Shown here piece by piece: positions 50,663 through 59,000 of a DNA stretch of 64,000 nt. This stretch comes from Prostheceraeus crozeri (lineage: Eukaryota > Platyhelminthes > Polycladida > Euryleptidae). The position numbers were made by a program, and so were the translations under genes. The notes beneath the pieces were generated by a model. It saw only the letters and a list, made by a program, of their open reading frames with translations, was not told the DNA's origin and made no database searches. Each line of letters begins with the position of its first letter. Positions within the stretch are counted from its first letter, which is position 1. Where the stretch lies: contig CAJQUW010003203.1 of assembly GCA_907163375.1 (NCBI GenBank), positions 124,001 through 188,000 of the forward strand, read 5' to 3'.

Positions 50663-50955
50663 GGCAGTTACAATGTAAACCAGCGATATTGACAGTGAAT
50701 AGCTACCGGCTGATGATCGCGTGATCAACAGCTGACTCAGGACGCAAAGTGCACAAACATGTCTATAGAGAAATCTAAAACGACAAGCGGCACAACAGGC
50801 ATGCATACAAATGTAGCTAAGGAAATGTATAAGAATACACTTAATGTAGCAATGGTATGTACAAGTAGATGATAAAGGTAAGGTAGGTGAGCGAATGAAC
50901 GATGAAAGAACAAGCAAAGAAAAGAAAATAAATAAAAAAATTAATAAACAAGGAA

Positions 50956-52355
50956 CTAAAATACAAGGTCACTAAGTTCCTCCCGTTCCTGGCGCGAGTT
51001 GATGGATGGTCTTCGCTCTCGAATCTTCACCGCCTCTAGGATCCTCAAGGACGTTTGATCCCTTGCACGGCCAATTACTTTAGTGTTGAAGGTTGAGCCG
51101 CATGTAAGCTTATGTACACTCACGGAGCTACTAGACGACTGGAGATGCTCCTTAACTCGAATATGAAGCGGTCTGACTGTACTCCCAATGTACGTCTCAC
51201 GGCACTTCACACACTCCAACTCGTAGACGCACTTCTTGGTGTTGCATATGTCCGGTTCTCTCAGGGGGCAGTTCCTTAGGTCACATGCAGGGGCCTCTTG
51301 TTTAGGTTGCACTAATTGACACAGCGTTCTTGGTTTGTGGTAGATTTGTACAGGAAGTCCATGCTTGCGAATAATCCTCCTGACCTTCCCATCTACCTCG
51401 TCAGATACGAACGGCAGTCTGAGGTATACAGGGTCGACCACCCTGTCTCGCCTTCGTCCTCTTCTCCTCGGTCGCTTGACTGTACGAACTGATTCCTTTG
51501 GGTATCCATTGGCCCGTAACATGCTCCTGAAAGTTTCGAGATTAGCGGTTTCATCCTCTGGTCTAGTACATCTTCCTCGAATTCTTTCCACATCGTTACT
51601 GATCACACTGACTTTCATTGAACCCGGTAATGCCGACTGATGGTGCATAAAGACAGGCTTCTTAGCCTTCTTCTTATAGAAGTTATATGCCGTGGTGCCG
51701 TCGGTCCTGATTGTGAACTCGAAATCTAGAAGACGCAAAGTTCTGCTGTCAGTTGGATGCTCAATGTCGAACTCAATATCCGGGTGCAGCTGGTTCATGA
51801 ACTCATGGATATGGATCGCTTCATCCTTGTTCGTTGTGATAACACAAATGTCGTCAACGTAACGCCGATACAGAGTAATAGGCATTACCCTCACAGCGCT
51901 CATCTCCAATTTGTACATAAAGATAATTGCCAAAGTGCCGGAGATGCTGCTGCCCATCGGTAGACCATGAACCTGCTGATATATTGTCTTCTCGAATACA
52001 AAGAAGGTATTGTTCAGAACAGCTTTGAATATATCTCTCACACACGTCGCCCGTAGGGGGATTCGAATATCATTGTTCTCATCTATGTACTTGCATACAC
52101 AGTCAATGGCTTCTGATGTCGGAATAGACGTCATATACAGTGCGTTCACATCAAGACTGAACGGGTAAGACTGTTCAGCCAGAATCTCGCTGCTGATATT
52201 CGAAATGTCATCCATCAATTGAGCACTGTTACGGAGATGTGTGGACACTGTATTGAGGAGTGGCGACAGCATCTTCTGCAGCAGCCATGACAACTTCCTA
52301 GTGGGTCCCTGGCAGTTCGATACGATCGGACGTATCTTCATTTCACTTCCATCCT
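50956..52355 (-). CDS. PLE-E reverse transcriptase and GIY-YIG, left copy
   Basis: 461 codons from MKIRPIVSN (52341), with HKDGSE coding just upstream to the LINE junction. Palm: SLDVNALYMTSIPTSEAID (motif A), QVHGLPMGSSISGTLAIIFM (motif B), YRRYVDDICVITTN (motif C, both Asp). Thumb: LRLLDFEF and YNFYKKKAKKP. Linker with a basic run (RPRRRGRRRD), Cys pattern CDLRNCPLREPDICNTKKC, then CVYELECVKCRETYIGSTVR (GIY-YIG) and RVKEHL, ending LSDLVF. Open throughout. Only the N-terminus is displaced by the inserted LINE. Confidence 0.92.
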
Positions 52356-54131
52356 TGTGAGAGAGAGATAAGAGAGAGATATAAATGTTTATATTTTCAA
52401 GACAATGGAAATCATGGAAAGTACACAGAAAGTAACTGCTGCATGATCAAATTATGATGCTACTACTATGTAGGCCTATATAATGAATTCAAAAGTTAAG
52501 CGATTGGTGTCTGGTTGATGAGAATACACGTATATGGGAAGAAACTGTTCCGTCTTCGCGTAGTTTTGGCGACGGGTTGGATGAAACGACCGGTTCTCTG
52601 AGATCTTGGCGGGCAAAGTTCATGAAGGGGATGTTCTCTGTATTTGGATGCCTTTAGCAGAAGTTTCGCTGATGCCTCGTGCCTGCGTAATGTCAAGTCT
52701 GGAAAGCTGTCGCATTGGCAACTCTCTCCACAAATGATGTGGTGGGCGCGTTTTTTGGAGCTTTCTCATGCCATCTTCGTGCTTAGTGAGCATTCCAACC
52801 ATAACAGGTGAGCAGTATTCCATAATGGATAATATCAAGCCATGGTAAATCCGCATCAGGTTACTCTTGTCCATGTAGGGCTTCAGTATGCGCAGTGCGT
52901 ATAGTCGTTGGGAGGAAATCTTGTTGATGTGCGCACAGTGTCTGTCCCATTTCAGATCGGAAGTTAGGAACATGCCAAGTATCTTCAATTCTGTTACTTG
53001 AGCCAATGTTCCGACAACAGGGCTGCACACCATTGGAGACTTGGGAATCCATAGATGCTTGCATTTGCGAGTGTTTAGGGAGAGACCTACAGAATGAGAT
53101 CATGAGTCATCATGCTGTCATTTTCAATAACACAATGTTGCATGTCGTTATTGTCCATTGAAGTGGCCGGGACTACAAAGGTACAATCGTCGATATACTT
53201 GATTACGACGCTCGAGGCCTTTTTGGGACGCAGTGATGCAACAACCAAGTTGAACAAGAACGGTCCGAGGATGGAGCCCTGCGGAATTCCTGACGTGACT
53301 GGTAGCCAATTGCTGTTTTCTGATAAAATTCTCACACATTGACTTCTATTTTGCAGATAATCAGCAGTCCATCTGATAAAGCCATCTGGTAGGTCGCTTT
53401 CAATGAGGCATTTTAAGATCACATCGTGACGTACCTGATCAAACGTTTTTGTGAAGTCGTATGCAAGGATGCTCACATCCACTGTGTCTGGGTCTTCAAA
53501 GAAATTAGTGATGTGATCATGGATACAAATCAGAGCTGAAGTGGTCGAGGATAGCTTCATATTCCCAAATTGACGAGGCCCACAATGTTGTCTGAGTGCT
53601 GAAGAAACTCCGGTATCCAGGATCAGTTTCTCACAAATCTTTGAGAAATACGGCAGTATCGAAATTGGTCGCAATTCATGCTTTGAGATTGGAGTCGACT
53701 TTGGTACGGGAGAGATAACACTTCTTTTCCAGCTAGCAGGGAATTGACATCGTAGTATAGAGACATTTATAATGTGTGCCAAAGGCGGGGCAATAACATG
53801 AGCTGCAGCTTTACAAAGGAACCCAGGAATGTCATCAAAGCCCGGAGCTTTATGACTCTTCATTGAGACAAGAGATTCGAATACGGCTTTCACTTCAATG
53901 ACAGGGCACCATGAGGACGAAGAGTCACGAGCCTGGTATTGGTCCGGGAAAGACAAATCTTGCATGTCAACTTGGTAGGACTTAAAGATGGCATTGATCT
54001 CTTCCGCAGCGCAGAAAGCATTGGGAAACGAGTTGAGCAGGGAGTTGATGGCCGTGAGTCGAGAAGTCTTTGATCTCTTGGTTTCATTGACCGTCTTCCA
54101 CAGCTCCTTCGAACCCTCTGCAGCTGTGTGT
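52356..54131 (-). mobile_element. APE LINE 3, 5'-truncated, inserted in PLE-E left copy
   Basis: Minus-strand CR1/Jockey-group LINE fragment starting in the linker before the reverse transcriptase (GSKELWKTVNETKRSK at 54110) and ending in a TCTC-rich tail (52356-52390). It splits the PLE between FYHLVKTH (54140) and HKDGSE (52350). ACAC-type microhomology at the borders. Confidence 0.85.
52496..54131 (-). pseudogene. LINE 3 reverse transcriptase
   Basis: The longest piece (53965-53087) holds SHKAPGFDDIPGFLCKAA, LRPISILPYFSKICEKLI, LAYDFTKTFDQVRHD (motif A), SGIPQGSILGPFLF (motif B) and IKYIDDCTFVVP (motif C with YIDD). Downstream pieces give LKILGMFLTSDLKWDRHC and IMEYCSPVMVG, and the C-terminal Cys-rich region near 52700, ending NSFFPYTCILINQ. 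Three or more frame changes. Confidence 0.83.
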
Positions 54132-54291
54132 TTTGACTAGATGGTAGAATCTCGGCATGCGTGAATTATGCATCATGTAGTTCCTCGTTAGAGTTCTTGT
54201 AAGGCCGCTCTGCTCAGACACTTTCTTCCACACTGCGTTGAGCTTACTTTCGATAGTAGAGGCACTCATTCTACTCACAACCTCATTCCAC
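54132..54291 (-). pseudogene. PLE-E left copy, N-terminal coding beyond the LINE
   Basis: Minus-strand coding STIESKLNAVWKKVSEQSGL and RNYMMHNSRMPRFYHLVKTH, the fingers motif preceding IRPIVSN in PLE reverse transcriptases. At 54291 it meets the 5' end of the right copy, the head-to-head junction. Confidence 0.82.
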
Positions 54292-54314
54292 ACTGCCAGG
54301 GACCCACTAGGAAG

Positions 54315-55652
54315 TTGTCATGGCTTCTGCAGAAGATGCTGTCGCCACTCCTCAATACAGTGTCCACACATCTCCGTAACAGTGCTCAATTGATGGATGA
54401 CATTTCGAATATCAGCAGCGAGATTCTGGCTGAACAGTCTTACCCGTTCAGTCTTGATGTGAACGCACTGTATACGACGTCTATTCCGACATCAGAAGCC
54501 ATTGACTGTGTATGCAAGTACATAGAGGAGAACAATGATATTCGAATCCCCCTACGGGCGACGTGTGTGAGAGATATATTCAAAGCTGTTCTGAACAATA
54601 CCTTCTTTGTATTCGAGAAGACAATATATCAGCGGGTTCATGGTCTACCGATGGGCAGCAGCATCTCCGGCACTTTGGCAATTATCTTTATGTACAAATT
54701 GGAGATGAGCGCTGTGAGGGTAATGCCTATTACTCTGTATCGGCGTTACGTTGACGACATTTGTGTTATCACAACGAACAAGGATGAAGCGATCCATATC
54801 CATGAGTTCATGAACCAGCTGCACCCGGATATTGAGTTCGACATTGAGCATCCAACTGACAGCAGAACTTTGCGTCTTCTAGATTTCGAGTTCACAATCA
54901 GGACCGACGGCACCACGGCATATAACTTCTATAAGAAGAAGGCTAAGAAGCCTGTCTTTATGCACCATCAGTCGGCATTACCGGGTTCAATGAAAGTCAG
55001 TGTGATCAGTAACGATGTGGAAAGAATTCGAGGAAGATGTACTAGACCAGAGGATGAAACCGCTAATCTCGAAACTTTCAGGAGCATGTTACGGGCCAAT
55101 GGATACCCAAAGGAATCAGTTCGTACAGTCAAGCGACCGAGGAGAAGAGGACGAAGGCGAGACAGGGTGGTCGACCCTGTATACCTCAGACTGCCGTTCG
55201 TATCTGACGAGGTAGATGGGAAGGTCAGGAGGATTATTCGCAAGCATGGACTTCCTGTACAAATCTACCACAAACCAAGAACGCTGTGTCAATTAGTGCA
55301 ACCTAAACAAGAGGCCCCTGCATGTGACCTAAGGAACTGCCCCCTGAGAGAACCGGACATATGCAACACCAAGAAGTGCGTCTACGAGTTGGAGTGTGTG
55401 AAGTGCCGTGAGACGTACATTGGGAGTACAGTCAGACCGCTTCATATTCGAGTTAAGGAGCATCTCCAGTCGTCTAGTAGCTCCGTGAGTGTACATAAGC
55501 TTACATGCGGCTCAACCTTCAACACTAAAGTAATTGGCCGTGCAAGGGATCAAACGTCCTTGAGGATCCTAGAGGCGGTGAAGATTCGAGAGCGAAGACC
55601 ATCCATCAACTCGCGCCAGGAACGGGAGGAACTTAGTGACCTTGTATTTTAG
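54315..55652 (+). CDS. PLE-E reverse transcriptase and GIY-YIG, right copy
   Basis: 445 codons, the mirror image of the left copy with three visible residue changes (T for M after motif A start, E for D in KYIEENND, R for Q before VHGLPMG). The copy begins at CQGPTRKLSWLLQ (about 54295), so the fingers domain is missing and it could not be a complete enzyme. Catalytic YVDD and the GIY-YIG residues are intact. No native start is present, and the ATG used is internal. Confidence 0.92.
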   Translation: MSWLLQKMLSPLLNTVSTHLRNSAQLMDDISNISSEILAEQSYPFSLDVNALYTTSIPTSEAIDCVCKYIEENNDIRIPLRATCVRDIFKAVLNNTFFVFEKTIYQRVHGLPMGSSISGTLAIIFMYKLEMSAVRVMPITLYRRYVDDICVITTNKDEAIHIHEFMNQLHPDIEFDIEHPTDSRTLRLLDFEFTIRTDGTTAYNFYKKKAKKPVFMHHQSALPGSMKVSVISNDVERIRGRCTRPEDETANLETFRSMLRANGYPKESVRTVKRPRRRGRRRDRVVDPVYLRLPFVSDEVDGKVRRIIRKHGLPVQIYHKPRTLCQLVQPKQEAPACDLRNCPLREPDICNTKKCVYELECVKCRETYIGSTVRPLHIRVKEHLQSSSSSVSVHKLTCGSTFNTKVIGRARDQTSLRILEAVKIRERRPSINSRQEREELSDLVF

Positions 55653-55945
55653 TTCCTTGTTTATTAATTTTTTTATTTATTTTCTTTTCTTTGCTTGTTC
55701 TTTCATCGTTCATTCGCTCACCTACCTTACCTTTATCATCTACTTGTACATACCATTGCTACATTAAGTGTATTCTTATACATTTCCTTAGCTACATTTG
55801 TATGCATGCCTGTTGTGCCGCTTGTCGTTTTAGATTTCTCTATAGACATGTTTGTGCACTTTGCGTCCTGAGTCAGCTGTTGATCACGCGATCATCAGCC
55901 GGTAGCTATTCACTGTCAATATCGCTGGTTTACATTGTAACTGCC

Positions 55946-55982
55946 GCACCTGAACGAAGAGGTTGACCTCGAAAATTTGTGC
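55946..55982 (+). ncRNA. Hammerhead variant with an extra core base, PLE-E right
   Basis: Helix I GCAC/GTGC, box CTGAACGA (55950-55957), the consensus CUGANGA with one extra base at position 7. Stem II GAGGT/ACCTC with a 2-base loop (or 4 bp with TTGA), GAA (55971-55973), palindromic AATT (55974-55977), U17 at 55978. Confidence 0.65.
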
Positions 55983-56076
55983 ATTTTCAATAATACGTCA
56001 TATTCAGCAGCAACGGCTTAATTTTTTCTTATCGCAATTGTTGATGATGCTGCTAAAGGGAAGCGTTGATTTATTG

Positions 56077-56184
56077 AGATAGAAACATGAAGAACAAAGA
56101 AAAGGAAAAGTATAGAAAATATCAAGACCTTAAGATCGAAGTGCAAAGACTATGGAAAGCGAAAGCTGAAGTCGTACCAATTGT
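56077..56184 (+). pseudogene. RLE LINE nuclease piece between the two PLEs
   Basis: Coding NKEKEKYRKYQDLKIEVQRL then WKAKAEVVPIV, the helical part after the PD-(D/E)XK core of RLE LINEs. The reading resumes at 56719 with VPIVIGALGAITPKLKDYL. Confidence 0.8.
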
Positions 56185-56234
56185 AAGAGAAAGCAATTCA
56201 AATTCTTCGGATACAGTGTATTACAGAAAATACG

Positions 56235-56270
56235 TTGCGACGTTTCGCCTTTACCGGCTTGATCACGCAC
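56235..56270 (-). ncRNA. Hammerhead variant (G3-C8), PLE-F left
   Basis: Complement of 56594-56629, on the inverted left arm. Confidence 0.62.
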
Positions 56271-56593
56271 AATGAACATATCGGGATTACACCAAGCGGC
56301 AATATACAATGGGAGATATTGCACGGTAGATTATTTGAGTATAGTCGGAGGAAAGTTATGGAAGGCCTGTACATCTATCGGGCATCGGCTGATAGTCTCA
56401 TCAATGGCTGCAAGGGTCGTTTTGTGACGTATAAACCTACTTGATTTTATTCTTTCTTACTGATATCCTTTCTAGCCTATACTGTTGTTGATTTCAAGTA
56501 GTAGTATATAAGAATGTCTATTTTTATCGAATAATCTATTAATCTTATTGATTTTATGCATGGTTGGCTCTGACTTTCTCGTCTCTGTTCATT

Positions 56594-56629
56594 GTGCGTG
56601 ATCAAGCCGGTAAAGGCGAAACGTCGCAA
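56594..56629 (+). ncRNA. Hammerhead variant (G3-C8), PLE-F right
   Basis: Core GTGATCA (56598-56604), with G at position 3 and C at position 8, the reverse of the usual C-G. Stem II GCC/GGC with loop GGTAAA after one extra A, GAA (56618-56620), palindrome ACGT (56621-56624), C17. Helix I is short (TGC/GCA, 3 bp). Confidence 0.65.
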
Positions 56630-56718
56630 CGTATTTTCTGTAATACACTGTATCCGAAGAATTTGAATTGCTTTCTCTTAAATGTGATCATCCGGATACG
56701 AGAAGTACTACTTATTCT

Positions 56719-56910
56719 CGTACCAATTGTCATAGGCGCGCTTGGAGCAATTACTCCAAAGTTGAAAGACTACCTCCGCAGACCGCCAGGAAGCCATGTA
56801 ATTCACGCGCTGCAGAAAGCAGCGCTTCTCGGAAGTGCACATATTCTTCGAATGCACCTAGACTAGGTATGTATCACCGATCACAAGTGGCGAGAGCAAA
56901 ATAAATAAAT
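56719..56910 (+). pseudogene. RLE LINE C-terminus and tail
   Basis: VPIVIGALGAITPKLKDYL, ALQKAALLGSAHILRMHLD, stop at 56864-56866, short 3' region and an (AAAT)n tail before the duplication at 56911. Confidence 0.85.
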
Positions 56911-57901
56911 AAATACATGTTGTCATATAGCGATTTTTAAAAAGTACACAAATTTCTTGTAACCGATAAATCTTGTTTTTCTCTAAAACTAAATTGGGAA
57001 TGAAGCTGCTTGTCGCCACAATTGGTAGCAGAGTCGCGTGGTTTTATTAAATTTTTCTATAAACCTTTATAAATTAATAATATTAATTCATAGAAATTAT
57101 AAATTTTAATTTGACATCCTTAGGTGCGCACTGCAGGAACCAGCCACTGGTTTTGTGATTTGCTTGATAACCGCTGTTGATCGACGTAATTCAGTTATCG
57201 AAGTTTGAGTTTACAGCAGACACGTGTAAGTAGCAAGTCCTTGAGAATGTTCTTTTACGAAGAAGAGGGATTACTTGATGGGTACGAACTGCAGTTGTTC
57301 CAAGGCCTACTCCAGAAAAACCGAGAATTCGAGATTCTCATGATGAAAGTCAAAATAGGTAGTCATGGGCATCCTCTTTGATAAAATCTGCGAGGCCTTC
57401 CAACTTTGTTAGAGGTAATGACAAAAAGTACATGTAGTTTATTCGAGATTTCACCAGTGGGCTAAGTTAGCTAAAGTGCCTGAAGATACATATTTTTTCA
57501 GTTTCTGTTTTCAGATGTTCGTAGAGAGCTACAGGCGTTTGAATCGTCTCCTGAAGTTCTTGCATTCGAAAGTGTTAAGGAGCTTTTTCTTGCCCATTTT
57601 ACCTCTCCGACAGAGAGGTGAGGAGCTCACATTTCCTTGTCTTCCAGAAAACAGAATAATACAGAATCATTGCCAGAATACATGACGAATCTTTTCCATC
57701 TTGCCAGAGAAACAGGAGTTCCGATCTTGTCTGAGAAGGAAAGAGACAGAGAAGTGTTTTTGGAAGGAATAAGGGACCCACAGCTTCAGGACAAGATTTT
57801 GAGGGCGACGCAATTTATCAGTTGAAGGAACCCATGGATGTTTTGAGGAGCACCCAGTATTTAGAGGATGTACTTCAGTACAGACGCAAACGAGTCCGTC
57901 C

Positions 57902-58638
57902 CATGGATGCGGAGTCGGAGTCGGAATCCCGGAGTCATATCATTTTTGCTGGAGTCGGAGTACTATCAAGTGATAGGACTCCGGACTCCGGCCTATAAAC
58001 AGGCCAGAAACATAATACAAGCAAATTATTTGTCCTCGTGCATATCTGTCACTGTCTTGATGTCAGCTTTCTCCGTCAAACAAAGTACAAAGACACTGCT
58101 GCATGCAAAGCTTGTAATTGTTGATGGAATTAACCGTGATAGTAAAAAAAGGATTGCCTTTTCACTCGGTGATTTAGTAGAGAAGACAAACCATCCTACC
58201 TCGATCACACCTATGCACCAAAGGTCACATCAGAGACAAAAATGAAATGCCAATTTGTTTGAGAACATTGCCTCCTGCCCTCACATTAATCGTGTGTGAT
58301 GGCTCCTCCAAAGCGCATATTAAAATCGAAAGTGTATTCATATTTTTTGAAGAAGGATGGGGATTTTCCTGCCTGGCAGAAACTGGAGAAAACCCTATAG
58401 GGAACACACCAACAAGATGGGAGGAGCCCAGTCGCATGCATCCAACTTAAAGCGACATATAATAAACTTTCATCGAAAATGATTGATGATTGATACAGCA
58501 ATGATGACTAAAAATATGTTCAGGTAAGCCTATATTGATCTATGATGCAGGTTACCAGTTTTTTTCAAAAAACTAGGCCATGTATACTTGCCACCCTGAG
58601 TCGGAGTCCTATCAAAATGATAGGAATCCGCATCCCTG
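57902..58638 (+). mobile_element. hAT element remnant with BED-finger coding
   Basis: Ends CATGGATGCGGAGTCGGAG and (complement) CAGGGATGCGGATTCCTATC. GTCCGTCC (57894-57901) and GTCCTTCC (58639-58646) form an 8-bp duplication with one change, as hATs make. Internal coding near 58305-58450 (ILKSKVYSYFLKKDGDF) resembles a BED zinc finger start of a hAT transposase. The catalytic part is absent. Confidence 0.78.
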
Positions 58639-59000
58639 GTCCTTCCAGCAGTGTCTGAGAACATAGCATCTCCGATACCTCTTCTTGATTTTTCCTCTCC
58701 ATTATTTTCAGGTGCAGCGACAACTAAATGTCGCTGTGCCAACACAGTATGAACTGTCAAGAGATTGGTCGTGCGTTCCAAGATAGTCAAAAGGCTCGCG
58801 TTTGTTTCCTTTGTAGAGATGCAAATCACATTGCCAGAAACTACCCTAAGCATGAGTCACGGTTGTCGGGAAACGAAAGGAGAGGGTTGTAGTAGGTGGC
58901 CAACTCTCTTTGTCTGTTGAAGACCACCCTGGTAAAAGTGTTATTGACCACAATGTCTTCAATTTGCAAGGTGCGTCTAAAAAGTCAATCAATATTGTTA

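Larger units (their letters stand above)
50572..56076. mobile_element. PLE-E head-to-head pair (1747-bp arms), very recent
   Basis: Left arm 50570-52316 (minus copy) and right arm 54292-56038 (plus copy) are collinear complements with only about three base differences seen and no indels. Target duplication AGATAGAAACAT at 50560-50571 and 56077-56088. The left copy continues further 5' (to 54291) than the right and is split by a LINE at 52356-54131. Hammerheads at 50626 (minus) and 55946 (plus) face outward. Confidence 0.93.
56185..56718 (+). mobile_element. PLE-F, 534 bp, inverted hammerhead ends, 12-bp duplication
   Basis: Inverted arms 56184-56278 and 56586-56680 (95 bp, essentially identical). 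CGTACCAATTGT flanks at 56173-56184 and 56719-56730. Between the arms is the C-terminus of a PLE protein (GITPSGNIQWEILHGRLFEY then SRRKVMEGLYI, stop near 56443) and a 3' tail. The insertion splits VVPIV and IGALG of the LINE. Confidence 0.87.
49323..56910 (+). mobile_element. RLE-type LINE, 5'-truncated, host to nested PLEs
   Basis: Plus-strand non-LTR retrotransposon with a restriction-like endonuclease downstream of the reverse transcriptase (R2/R4-like class). Present as three pieces: 49323-50571, 56077-56184 and 56719-56910. Tail AAATAAATAAAT, 15-bp target duplication. It is interrupted by the PLE-E pair (50572-56076) and PLE-F (56185-56718). Confidence 0.87.

Noticed and set aside
52496-54131. 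Reading this segment as part of the PLE-E protein
   Set aside because: Its motifs (SGIPQGSILGP, YIDD) are those of an APE-type LINE, and the PLE reading resumes on both sides.
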